Assembly (NCBI RefSeq): GCF_964656455.1
Contig: NC_135722.1
Span: forward strand, 49,556,628 to 49,620,627
DNA length: 64,000 nt
Source: Halichoerus grypus
Lineage: Eukaryota > Chordata > Mammalia > Carnivora > Phocidae
Reading direction: 5' to 3'
Under the pieces are notes generated by a model, which was not told the origin of the DNA, searched no databases, and saw nothing but the letters and a program-made list of their open reading frames with translations. Positions 44,671 to 57,423 of the stretch are shown here, piece after piece (within the stretch, counting starts at the first letter, position 1; each line of letters begins with the position of its first letter). The translations under genes and the position numbers were made by a program.

Positions 44671-45985
44671 CACAGCAACTTTTTCCTAGAAACATCGCCA
44701 AAGACAAGGGAAGCAAGGGCAAAAATGAACTCTTGGGACTTCATCAAGATAAAAAGCTTTTGCACAGCAAAAGAAACAGTCAACAAAACCAAAAGACAAC
44801 TGACAGAATGGGAGAAGATATTTGCAAATGACATATCAGATAAAGGGCTAGTATCCAAAATCTATAAAGAACTTATCAAACTCAACACCCAAAGAACAAA
44901 TGATCCAATCAAGAAATGGGCAGAAGACATGAACAGACATTTTTCCAAAGAAGACATCCAAATGGTCAACAGACACATGAAAAAGTGCTCAACATCATTC
45001 AGCATCAGGGAAATCCAAATCAAAACCTCAATGAGATATCACCTCACACCAGTCAGAATGGCTAAAATTAATAAGTCAGGAAACGACAGATGTTGGTGGG
45101 GATGCGGAGAAAGGGGAACCCTCCTATGCTGTTGGTGGGAATGCAAGCTGGTGCAGCCACTCTGGAAAACAGTGTGGAGGTTCCTCAAAAAGTTGAAAAT
45201 AGAGCTACCATATGATCCAGCAATTGCACTACTGGGTATTTACCCCAAAGATACAAATGTAGTGATCTGAAGGGGTATGTGTACCCTGATGTTTATAGCA
45301 GCAATATGCACAATAGCCAAACTATGGAAAGAGCCAAGATGTCCATCAACAGATGAATGGATAAAGAAGAGGTGGTATATATATACAATGGAATATTATG
45401 CAGCCATCAAAAGGAATGAGATCTTGCCATTTGCAACCACGTGGATGGAACTGGAGGGTATTATGCTGAGCGAAATAAGTCAATCAGAGAAAGACATGTA
45501 TCATATGATCTCACTGATATGAGGAATTCTTAATCTCAGGAAACAAACTGAGGGTTGCTGGAGTGGTGGGGGGTGGGAGGGATGGGGTGGCTGGGTGATA
45601 GACATTGGGGAGGGTATGTGCTATGGTGAGCGCTGTGAATTGGGTAAGACTGTTGACTCACAGACCTGTACCTCTGAAACAAATAATACATTATATGTTA
45701 AAAAAAAAAAAGAAGATAGCAGGAAGGGAAAAATGAAGGGGGGGAAATCGGAGGGGGAGACGAACCGTGAGAGACTATGGACTCTGAGAAATAAACTGAG
45801 GGTTCTAGAGGGGAGGGGGGTGGGGGGATGGGTTAGCTGGTGATGGGTATTAAAGAGGGCACATACTGAATGGAGCACTGGGTGTTATACACAAACAATG
45901 AATCATGGAACACTACATCAAAAACTAATGATGTAATGTATGGTGATTAACATAACATAATAAAATAAAAGAATAAAAAAAGAAG
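44671..45985 (+). mobile_element. Young 5'-truncated L1 with ORF2 C-terminus and two 3'UTR modules
   Basis: A perfect 15-bp duplication AAAATCAGGAATTAT at 44656-44670 and 45986-46000 fixes both ends. The first 850 bp hold the C-terminal part of ORF2: an open frame from 44725 reaches a TGA at 45268, in the context ATC TGA AGG, where CGA is likely ancestral. It then continues in the same frame to about 45522. Next come a first 3'UTR (about 45523-45699), an A-tract (45700-45711), a second 3'UTR-like module (45712-45975) and an AATAAAATAAAA tail. The copy is 5'-truncated and cannot move by itself. Confidence 0.93.
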
Positions 45986-47117
45986 AAAATCAGGAATTAT
46001 GAGTCCTCCTATTTTACTCTTCTTTTTTAGAATTGATTTGACTATTCTGTATCCTTGTGACTCTATATGGATTTTAGAATCAGTTTGTTAATTTCTACGA
46101 AGAAGTTGGCTGTGATTCTGATAAGGATTGTGTTGAATCTGTAGATCAGTTTAAGAAGTATTGTCATCTTCACAATGTTGAGTTTTCCAATCCACGAACA
46201 TGGGATAGTTTCCCATTTATTATGCACAGCACATCTTTAATTTTTTTCAATGATATTTTCTATTTTTCAGAGTATAAAATTTATACTTCTTAAATTTATT
46301 CCTACGTATTTTATTCTTTGTGGTGTTCTTATGAATTGAAACATTTTACTAATTTGTTACCAGATTGTTCATTACAAATGAATAGAAATATAAGCAATTT
46401 TTGTATATTGACCTTAAATATTGTGTATTGATCTGCAACCTTGCTGAACTCATTTATAGTTCTAATAGTTTCTTATTTTTATTTTTAATGGATTCCTTAG
46501 GATTTTCTATATCAAGATCATGTCATCTATAATTTGAGATAATTTAACTTATTCTCTTCCAATCTAGATGCCTTTTATTTTTTATTCTTGCCTAATTTCC
46601 TTGGCTAGAACCTCCAGTACACTGTTGAGTAAAAGTGGCAAGAGCAGACATCTTGTCTTGTTCTTGATCTTAGGGAGAAATCATCCAATCTTTCACCATC
46701 AAGTATGATGTTAGCTGGGAGCTTTACATAGATACCCTTTATTGAGTTGAGGGAGTTCCCTTCTATCCTAGTTTGTTGAGTGTCATCTTCATTTCTGAAG
46801 AAGAGTTTTGTCGGGTATAGAATTCTTTGTTGAGATTTTTTTTTTTCAGCACTTCATATGTTATTCCACTGCCTTCTCACCTCCATGGTTTATGATAACT
46901 TATCAGCTCTCAGTCCTATTAACAATTCCTTGTACATAATGAGTCACTTCTCTCGATGTTTTCAATGCTCTGTCTTTGGCTTTCAGCAATTTCATTATGG
47001 TGTGTCTAGTTGTGGATCTCTTTGTATTTGTCCTACCTGAAAATAATTGAGCTTCTTGGATGTGTAGATTCATTCAAAAATTACATTTAGGAAGTTTTTT
47101 TGCCATTATTTCTTTAA

Positions 47118-47314
47118 TTTTTTTTTTTTTTTTTTTGAGATACAGAGAGAGAGTGCACAAGTGGGAGGGAGGAGCAGAGAGAGGAACAGAGGGAGAGGGA
47201 GAAGCAGACTCCCCGCTGAGCAGGGAGTCTGATGCTGGGCTTGATCCCAGGACCCTGAGATCATGACCTGAGCCAAAGGCAGATGCTTAACTGACTGAGC
47301 CACCCAGGCACCCC
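47118..47314 (-). mobile_element. CAN-SINE inside the old L1
   Basis: Inverted SINE from the T-run to 'gagccacccaggcacccc'. The perfect duplication CATTATTTCTTTAA is at 47104-47117 and 47315-47328. Confidence 0.95.
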
Positions 47315-47990
47315 CATTATTTCTTTAAATATTCTTTCTGCATTGTTCCCTCTTTCCTTTCTTTCTAGGATTCCCATTATGTATCACATGTTGGTACATT
47401 TGATGGTGTTTCACATGTCTCTGAGGCTCTGTTCATTTTTTATTACTTTTTCAAGTTTTAGTTCCTCAGACTTGATGACCTCAATTGACCTATCTTTTCA
47501 TTTGCTGATTCTTTCTTCCGCTAGTTCAAATCTGCCTTTGAGCCTCTTTCAGTCTGGTTATTATACTTTTCAACTCTGTATTTATATTTGTTTTCTTTTT
47601 CTTTTCTTTTTTATAATTCTAATTCTATAGACATGGTTTGTTTTAGCTCTTTGAACATATTTAAAATAGCTGATTTAAAGTCTTTGTATAGTAATTCAAA
47701 CATCTGGGCTTTTCAAGAATAGTTTCTGTTGATTATTCTTTTTCTGGTCTATGAGCTATATATTTTATGTCTTTGCATGCCTCATATTTTTTTTGTTTAA
47801 ACTGGGCTGTGGTTTAAACTGTGGTAACTCTGGGAATTGAATTTTCCCTTATTCCTAGGGTATGCTCTTGTTGCTAATTGTTGTAGTTGCTCTTTGTTTA
47901 ATCACTTTCTTGAACTAATTCTGTAAAGTTTATATGCTTTGTCTCATGTGGTCACTGAAGTCTCTACTCAGTTATCTTAGAGGTCAGCTA

Positions 47991-50900
47991 ATGATTGGAC
48001 AGAGATTTTCATAAATACCAAGAACAATAAATCACCCAGTCTTTACTGAGGGACTCTGTGCATTTTAGAGCACATAGTCACTACTCAGCCATGCAGTTCA
48101 CAACCCTGCTTTAGCCTTCATTTCCTGCTTTTGCAGAACCTGAAGGTCAGCAAGAGGTGAGAACTTAGGACATTCTCGGGCCTTTCCCAAGCATGCTCAC
48201 AGCCCTCACATGTCTCTGAGCTTCTATATTCACAGAGATATGCCAGTCTTTTTCAGAGCTTCTACAGATATCTCATTCTACAACTTTAACTTTTCAGGTT
48301 TTTTTTGGTTCGTTTATTGTTTACCACAATGGTCTCCATTGTCTCAGACAGCCACAAAATTAAAACACTTGCCTGCTTTGTTTTCAATAAATGTCTCCTT
48401 TCCCCAGAAAGCTTTTAGTACTGTACAAGCTCTGATCAGCTGTGTAAGTCAGGTCTTCCGGGGAACTACCAGACAGGTCGGATAATGACAGTTCTTTGGG
48501 AATGAGGATTTGAACGAGCTCCATTTCAATTTTTCTTCCCCAGTGGCTGTCAAACTTCCCTGGGAATGTAAGCTGTTATTTTTAAGGCTCTACATAGCTG
48601 GAGAGAGGAGAATAGTTTTCAGACAACTTAAAACTCCACAAAGCTCTTTGTTCTTACCTTGACTGAACAGTTTTTCTTGAATAAATGCTCTGTAGGTGGC
48701 TGCAAGCCTATAGTTAACTTCCAGAATTATACACAAGTTGACTCTAACAATTTTTCTAGTTTTTTTCATAGCTTTTATGGAGGGCAAACTGTTGAAGGTC
48801 TTTACTCATCCATTTTTACTGATGTCATCTCCTTAATATGGTTGTCTTAATATTAAAATGAGATCAAAATTTCAGGACATGTTGATACAATCCTTGTCAT
48901 AAGTCTTCACAAACTTTCTTTTCATTATTAAAATAATGATAAATGATGTTTAAATAGCACTAACCATTCGGCCCTCTGTCCTAAGGTGGGATTCTTCAAT
49001 TCTCCAGTAGCATCTAGGCCCCAAGCAGGTGCTGTTCTTCCAGCGATGAAGATTAGACAAAATAAAAACAAATAGAAGCAAACAAACAAACTAATATACA
49101 GATGTAGTCTCACTAGCGAAACTCTAAAAGGACTAGCTTTGTGCCATTTCACACAAGGGAGCTGTTCTGACCCCTTTATGTACATGACTGCATCCCTTAG
49201 GGAGAAACTGTGAACCTATAGTAAACTTTCATCATAAATTTTACCTCATTTGGAACACCGTGGGGGAGAATTTCCCCCCATTTTATAATAGAGATATAGA
49301 AAATAAAACAACATCCAAGCAAAAAAAATTTAAAAAGCATTCTTAAACATACGTGCACAAATGTTCTTGAGTTGGCTTAAAGCAGTTTCAAAAACCAATT
49401 GTCTCTTTCTTTCCTGTTCCTTGTTTTTATGTTTTATCATTTAAAAAGGGGGGGGGGGTGTTTCATATTTTAAGAAAATATGTAAAATATATAGAAGAAA
49501 ATATAGGAAAATAAATTTATGACAACTGGATAAGAACTTATTTCTTATTAGAACTCAAAAAGCACAAATCATAAAGTTAACGCTTGACCATTGTGATTAT
49601 ATCTACATAGAAAATGTCTGTATACACAAATATAAAATAAGTGAAATGATAAGCATCAGCCTTAAAGCAGTTTTTGAATAATAGGAAAATAACTATGAGG
49701 CAATCCTATAAATAAATAAATAAATAAATGACAAAAAAAGACAAAAATTGAAAGAGAAAATGGGTCAAATAAAATAGGTAGGCAAATAAAGACAAGGACA
49801 AGGACACCTGTATGTATAATATATATTTGAGAATATATTTGCAGTGAATTCTGTGATTTGGCTTTTTAAATCTCCATTTAACATTCCTTTTTTTGAAAAG
49901 TTTAGAAAACTAAAGAATATATTTTTCTCTGAATCACTTGCATCTACACATCTGAATGAAATTTAACTTTCTTCAATTGGATGGACTCTTAAAGATTTAA
50001 CAGAGAGAAGTAAGTCAGAAATCATGATTTCCCTCTTCCTCTTTTTTTTTTCAAAAAAGTTCAAAGAGAAAGTTTTTTGTTTATCTTTGTTTATTTATCT
50101 GCCGCACTCTTCCGGTATGACTAGAATGTGGACGTGATAGCCCTCGGTGGTGGTGGTGTTGGTGACTCCTTGATTCTAACTTGATTCTAACCCAGGATGT
50201 AGGTTATAGAGGTTTTTCTGCGGCTTTCTGGGAACTGAGAATCACCTGTGGTAACGTTCGTGGCAGAAGCGTTAGCTTCTTGATTCTGGTGTTTTTAAAG
50301 TTGTGACCCCCGATATAGTAGCTGCCCTAGTAAAATATTGATCTGACAGTCATTGCTGTGTTCTTGGAAACCGTTCCTTCAATTCTTTCAAATACTTTTT
50401 TGTATACATAAAATTAGTATCATTCTCCATAGTTTCTGTGCCTAATAACAGTCATATGATTTTATATGTACATTGTGTGAGAACACTCTTTCCCCTATAT
50501 CCAAACACTTACTGTTTATTCAATAATATTTGTTATTGAGTGCTTACTGGTAATAACTGAACGGATATAGTCATTGTTCTCATGGAAATTATATTCCAGT
50601 GGAGATAGATAGATAATAATAAGTAAATAAATAAGTGAATCCATAATATGACAGGTTGTGATAAGTGAAATGAAGAAAAATAAAGTAAGGTAATGGGATT
50701 GAGAACGATGGGGGTGCAGATAGGTTTTATTTTACATACGGTCAATCAGGAGTGAGGTCATATCAGATACCTGACTAAGAGGAAGGAAGCAAACATTCAG
50801 AGTTCTGGTTGAAGATTATCCCTAGCAGAGGTACAATTAAGAGTAAGAGCCTAGAGACATGAAGTTGATTGGTGTATCTGAAAAATAGGAAGTGATATAT

Positions 50901-51039
50901 CATGACTGGAAAATTGGTGGGGGTAAGTGATTGGGTGGGGAAGAGACCACATCATTCAGGGGCTTTAGTAAGTCATGCAGTACAAATTTTACATTTTATT
51001 CTTAGTGAGCTAGAAAAGCATAGTAAGAGGTCTTTAAAA
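47991..51039. other. Intergenic, includes an unexplained CpG-bearing block
   Basis: AT-rich sequence with a G-run at 49449-49458. At about 50100-50340 there is a short block with roughly ten CpG sites and a (GGT)n-like patch, unlike its surroundings. I could not identify it. No gene is supported. Confidence 0.4.
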
Positions 51040-51800
51040 ATTTTTTAAATTTTGAAATAATTATAAATTCATGGAAGTTCACACAGAAATGTACTGGGAA
51101 ATCTCATGCACCTTTATTCCAGCCTCTCCCAATGTTGACGTCTTAAATATCTATCATACAGTATCAAAACCAAGAAGTTGACATTGGTACAGTCCATAGA
51201 GCTCATTCCAATTCCACCATTTGTACATGCACTCATCTGTGTCTGTATGTATAACTCTAGGCAATTTTATTACGTGTGTTGCCTTGCCAAATTACCAGCA
51301 AAATCATGATATTCAAATGTAACATCACCACAAGATTCCCTCATTTTATTCTTTTATAGCCATGACTATGCTTTCCCTCTTCCTAACCCTTGACAACCAC
51401 TACTCTAGTCTTCACCTCTGTAATTATATTATTTTACCAATGTTTCATAAATGGAATTATGCAGTATGTATTCTTTTGACAATGCCTTTTCACTCTGCAT
51501 AATTTCTTTGTCGTTCATCCAAGTTGTTGACTGTGCCAACAGTTAGTTTCTGTTTGTTGCTATGTAGTATTCCATGATAGAGACACACCACAGTTTGTTT
51601 GACAATTCACTTTTTGAAGGATATTTGTGCAGTTTCCAGTTTGGGGCTATTATGAATAAAGCTTTATAAACATCCAACTATAAGTTCATGCATGAAAATA
51701 TCTCTATTTCTCTGGGATAAATGCTCAGTAGTGCAATTCCTGGGTCATATGGTAAGTCTATTTTTAGTTTTGAAAAGAACTGCCAAACTATTTTCTATAG
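51040..51800 (-). mobile_element. Old L1 fragment, antisense
   Basis: 'aataattataaattcatgg', 'gcctctcccaatgttgacg', 'cttttcactctgcataatt', 'ctatgtagtattccatg' and 'ctgggataaatgctcag' are antisense L1 3' phrases. All frames are broken. Confidence 0.8.
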
Positions 51801-52267
51801 TGTTGTCAGAAAGATTTTGAAGTGAGAAATTATATGTTATGGCTTACATGTTTAGAAATATTACTGGCTTTTCTATGGTAAGTAAACTGAAGAGAGACCA
51901 TATAAGAAGCTATTACAATTTTCCAGATGAGAGATTATGGCCATATGGACCAGAGACAGAGAATTAGAGGTTTTGAAAATAAATTTTGAATGCACTTTGA
52001 TAGCAGAGCTAAAAGGATTTAATGATGATCACACAAGTGATATAAGAGAAAGAATCAAGAATGATTCCAAGGTTACTGGTCTCAGCAACCGGAATAAAAG
52101 AGTTGCCATTTACAGTGATAAAGATGGTTTAAGGAGAAGGAAGAGTGTGATTTTGGACATGCTTAGCTTGAAATGGTTATCCAGCATTAGGTAGAAGTGC
52201 TGTGAAAACAGTTGAATCTAGGAATCTGAAACATAAATTTAGAAGTCATGAGTGAATAAATGGTGCT

Positions 52268-52305
<38 letters not shown>

Positions 52306-55300
52306 TTTGTGGAGTAAAAGTAGAGAGAGAAAAGCTGAAGACAGAGTACTGGAGTAATAAAAGATTCAGAAAAAGGAAAGACAGAGGACCTAGAAAGGGA
52401 GAAGATAAGGATCAGCCAATGAAGTAGAAGAAGAAACAGGAGAAAATATAAAAATCGAGATATGAAAAGAAAAAAAAATTAAATTAGGTGGAAGCGTTCA
52501 TAGTTTTCAAATGCTGGTGATGTGTTGAGTAGATTGAAGACTGAGAATTGCCCATGAGACTGGGCATTATGGAGGTCACTGGGTACCAGAAAGAGGGCAA
52601 TTTCAGTGGGTGGTAGAGACTAGAGAGTGTTTATGAGAGAATGGGAGGAGAGAAGTGGAAACTATAATGAGGGGAGTATTTTTTCTCATATTCTTAGGAA
52701 TTGTTGTAAGAGAAAAGAAATGCCAGTGATTTTTAAAAACATTATCTTGTATCCCATTACTGTAATAAACTCTTATCTTAGTAGTATCTGGCACAGAAAA
52801 CTTACAAAGACTGTACAGAGATTTCCTATAATTAATAATACGATATCACTAATATCTTACACTAGTATGGTACATTTGTTATAATCAATATACCAATATT
52901 GACATATTATTATTAATGAAGGTAAAGCGATATCAACAGAAGTTCATTTCAGATATAATTTATATCAGAAAGATTTACTTCTGTTTACAGTATATTTGCA
53001 GTATGCCAATATATAACTAAGATTATTTGTACAGAAAAAAAGATGATGATATAATGATAGGCGATATATACATACATATATATTCTTTATTATATACAAG
53101 AACTAATAATAATAGTTAAACATCTTTTGAGCATTTACTATATGTTTTGTAGGTTCAGGAAATAACTCATGTTTGTTAGAGCTATAACTCAACACTACTT
53201 ATTGTGATATAGCATTCTAGAATGGTATATATCTTTTCATTTTCAACAAATCATTTTATAATTAAATTTATTTGTTCCAACGAATCATAATCTTGATGGC
53301 TTAATAAAGAGGACAGCTGATGGTAAAGATAGTTTCTCTTTCTGTGAGTCATTGTTTCTTAAGTATATTTTGTTTACCTCGTTTTACGCTCAGAGTATGA
53401 TATATTTATTCTATATTCCCAAATTGTCTATGTTAAGAACTGCAAAGAGTCTGAAATTTTCTTCTACTTGCAAGCTAACAAGTTACTTTGCCACAGTTTC
53501 ATGGTGGCTGGTAGAAGACACAGGAATTCTGGGTCAGAGACAAAAGACAATTTAGTACATGCAGCCATAGCAGATTTCTCTAGTTTTAACTGATGTTCTT
53601 TTTCTGTCCCAGAGTCCTGTCCTGGAAACCTCATTATATTTAGTTGTCATGTCTCCTTAGGCTCTTCTTGAATGGAACAGTTTAGTTTTAAAATGTTTCC
53701 ATGTGTTACTATTTTACTTTGACTTTTAGAAATGGAGTTTTTGTGTATGTTATGTGTTTTTATTTTAAAATGTTAAACTTAGTTTTTTATATTGTTGGAA
53801 TGGGTGGGGTTGGTGTCACCCTGTGCTCAATTCAATTTTTTGTTCTGGAATTCCCACTTTGACTGGTTGAGATGAAAGAAAGTCAATTTCATGTAAGTTG
53901 CCTAAAGATCTGCAAGAACTCAGGGACACAGCAGAGTCAAAAGAATATATTTTTAGGGGAGGAGGAGGTTAGTTTACCCATTTTTATTTGCCACAATTGA
54001 TACACCAAGCTAGTCAGCATACAACAACCTTTAATACTCTGGACTGTTTTCCCTTGAGATATTCTGAACTTGATACTTTTATCTGATTTAGTAAAATGGA
54101 AAGCTTAGTTAGCACCACAAAATTGCAATGTATCTTCAGCTCTTTCTGCAATAAGCAAAGCTTGCTTTGCTTATGTATCTGTCATACTGTTTTACAAGAC
54201 AATTCAAACGTGAAAGGTCTCTGTAAGACACTAAGACCTGTGGTAGTTTTTTTTTTTTTTTTTTTTTTTGGCAGTACAGTAACAGAATCAATAATATGAA
54301 AAGAAAATAAGGGAAGTGAGAGAAAAAGTGGTTTCAAGAATAACTTTAAGGTCTCTGCCATAAGCATCTGGATGTTAATGATAATCTCCAGAAGTACTGT
54401 AAACATTGGATAATATGCAATGACCTAAGGGAGTTGTTTATGTAAAAGATTAACTCATCTTGCTCAGAAGTCAGAGTTTCTTCAAAGTACCTCAATGCAG
54501 TTACAAGTAGAGACCAGAAAGCCCCATTCAGTGAAATAGAAGGTGATACTCATATGGGTCCTACAACCATATCATCTGGAGCTCACCCACATCCCTAATC
54601 AATCGATTGTCTTTCTCCAAACATATAAATATCTGGGATCCAGAGTTTAAAGGGTTATTATCACACCTTTCTTTGAAGTCAGAACCTAGAGCCTAGCTAA
54701 CTTAAATTTGTTTTTTCTTTCCAAAATTATTTTTTGAATTCTCTGTAAATGACTAGTCTACAAAGGCTGAAGTATTCCAGTACTTCCTGGTTCCTCCTGT
54801 CTGTCCAAAACCCTGAATCATACCATGTTTGTGTACAATGTCATTTCTAGACCAGGAAAACATTAATGCAAACATTTATATACTAATACTAATAGTATTG
54901 ACTGGTGACTGGAGTCCCTGGAGTCCCCCTAGAATTTAGAGCCTTCACTTTTCAGTCTTTCCATCCCCTGAGAAAAACAAAGAGAAATAAAACTTATGCT
55001 GTCGAGGTGTGTCTGTCTTTCCTGGCTGGAATTAAATTTCTTTGTTCCCATGCCTCACCTCTCATCTGGGTACCCTTCTCTTTATATGTCCTCCCCAACT
55101 GTGTTGAGTTACTTCCTGTATCTTTCTGTTCTCATCTTAGAACTATCCTCTTCAAGCCCTTTATTGGTTTCCTAACATCAGGATAAGGTGCCTGTTGAGT
55201 ATAATCTGAGTGTGGTAATGGTGGTAGGAGTCTTGGGGAGGCAGACTGGAGAAGATCCTGGAAAAATCCAGGGAAAGATTTTGGTAGTTAGAATAAAGAA

Positions 55301-55441
55301 TGACTCCTCAAGGATATGCATATCCTAATTCCTGGAACCTGTGCATAAGTTATTTATATGTCAAAAGATATTTATGGCTGCTAATCATTTGACTTTATAT
55401 TGGGTTATCTGGGTGATTCTGTTGTAATTGCAGTGGTCTTT
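51801..55441. other. Intergenic, nothing supported
   Basis: About 3.6 kb, AT-rich. It contains (CA)n at 52270-52300 and a 23-base T-run at 54247-54269. Open frames of 60-93 codons have no recognisable domain. No gene is called. Confidence 0.4.
52270..52301. repeat. (CA)n microsatellite
   Basis: About 16 CA units. Confidence 0.93.
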
Positions 55442-55457
55442 AAAAGTAGAAGAGGGA

Positions 55458-55675
55458 GGGACGCCTGGGTGGCTCAGTCGTTAAGCGTCTGCGTTCGGCT
55501 CAGGTCATGATCCCAGGGTTCTGGGATCAAGCCCCACATCGGGCTCCCTGCTCAGCGGGAAGCCTGCTTCTCCCTCTCCCACTCCCCCTCTTGTGTTCCC
55601 TCTCTCGCTGTGCCTCTCTGTCAAATAAATAAATAAAATCTTTAAAAAAAATAAATAAAAAAAATTAAATAAAAT
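55458..55675 (+). mobile_element. CAN-SINE, young
   Basis: Head GGACGCCTGGGTGGCTCAGT, full body and a long A-rich tail with T interruptions. The perfect duplication AAAAGTAGAAGAGGGA is at 55442-55457 and 55676-55691. Confidence 0.96.
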
Positions 55676-55691
55676 AAAAGTAGAAGAGGGA

Positions 55692-55815
55692 GATAGAAAA
55701 GTTCGGAGTCAGAGAGAGATATGTGACTATAGAGGTTAGAATAAGGAGACTTGAGAAAGACTCAATCCACTTTTATTGTCTTTAAAGATGGAGGACAAGA
55801 CAATAAGCCTAAGAA

Positions 55816-55869
<54 letters not shown>

Positions 55870-57423
55870 TCAAGAAATATATTCAATATTTTCTGGCCCA
55901 AACAGGACACAATGAAAAAATTAGTAAAGAATGACAATCTTGAAATATTAATTTTACCACTGAGACCGTATGAATGGTTATTCTATGTGAAATCTTGCCT
56001 TCTTTTATTCTGGAAGAGATGCATGAGGACAGAAAATTTGTCCTCAAGAGGAGTTCCCAATCATTAACAGAGGATGCTCACATATCTAGAAAAGAGAATC
56101 CAAGAGAATAAGCAGGAAAATAATGTGAAATTCAATACAGTCATCTGATAGTTTGTTTGGTAAGATGATTAAGAACTTGATTTTACAAGCAGGAGAAGGG
56201 ACTGCTTGGTTCAGGATTACTGGAGAAGGTGCCCTGGAGACATCTGTGTTGGTAAGGATCAAGAGCAATGAATAGAACTTACACATGTTGAGAGAAGACA
56301 AGATTACACTGATGGAAAAGGCAGCAATCGAAGCAATGAGATGTAGGAACGAGGGAGAAATCTATGGACGCCTTGTAGGGAAGAATGTGATACACATTCA
56401 CATAGGTAGAACTAAAATATATAAGGAAACTACTGACTGCCAACAGGAGATAAAATATATTCTGTAGGTATAATGGGGGCAATGACAAGCTTTTAAACAA
56501 GGTTGCCAATGTCTTAATAATTTCATATTTTTAAGAGAGCAATCTGGCAGCATGAGATAAAGAACAAGACTCCCAAGATATTGGAAGAACTGGGATTTTT
56601 ATTGTATGGCTCCAACTGGTGATTAATGACTTGAGTAGGTGAGGAAGTGGAAAAGTGGAGTAGGCAGATCAGACAAGGATTTTAAAGAGGATCAGAAGAG
56701 CTGGCAGATTAGATACAGGGACTGAAGGAGGAAGAAGAGCCTCAGTCAACCCTCAGATTACCATGCTCTGGTGGTGGAAGAATGATGTGATGACAAAGTG
56801 AGGTAGCTGGTCAGGAAGTTAACAGGTGGAAGAAATAATGAGTTTTGGAGAATTGTTGATGAGTTGACAGAAGAATATTTAGATGGAGATTTTCTTCCAG
56901 ATATTAAGGAAGTGGAGCAAATAGGCAGTAGTAGATTGGCTCGCCAGATTCCTAATGATGTATTGGCAATGAAGAATGCAGATTTGTTAACTCATACCTG
57001 GTCCCTGTTATTTCTTTGAATGGGCACCTCAGTGAAGATTTACTGAGATTTGTGTCAGGTAGGATACTCGACATTTACATCTTTGAGAAATCTCAGACTG
57101 AACTACTTGGTGAGGGCAAGATAATCTTGGAACTTTAGTTGACAACACAGGCCCAGCAATGATCACAGGTCATGGATCTGGTGGGACGTGGTCCCGATGT
57201 AGTAACAATGCTGTTATTGTTAATGTCTATAGATAGAGAATTATTGGTTTAATTCATGGTTTAATTCATATCTCTTGGCAGCCTTTGGTAAGTGTCTGCT
57301 GTAGTGTTTGTGATGCGATGGGAACGAAGGATCTTAGTTCCGGAAAAGACTTAAAGGGAATTCATGGCCAGTAAGTTCCAGGAATAAAATACTATATTTT
57401 GTCCTTAAGGAATTACAATTACC
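55692..57423. other. Upstream of OR pseudogene; microsatellite, otherwise nothing
   Basis: Holds the (TG)n at 55818-55867. The remaining 1.5 kb has no recognised gene or repeat. A non-coding 5' exon for the OR could lie here but cannot be recognised. Confidence 0.4.
55818..55867. repeat. (TG)n microsatellite, about 25 units
   Basis: An uninterrupted TG run, the longest dinucleotide repeat in the window. Confidence 0.97.

Larger units (their letters stand above)
44600..47990 (-). mobile_element. Old L1M-type element, antisense, host of nested insertions
   Basis: Antisense L1 at 44600-44670 and 46001-47990. Landmarks are 'gattgtgttgaatctgtag', 'ttttccaatccacgaac', 'tttcagcaatttcattatgg', 'gtctctgaggctctgttc' and 'taaaatagctgatttaaag'. 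The order runs from ORF2 towards the 5' part of an old L1. It is interrupted by a young sense L1 (44671-45985) and a CAN-SINE (47118-47314). All frames are broken. Confidence 0.85.
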
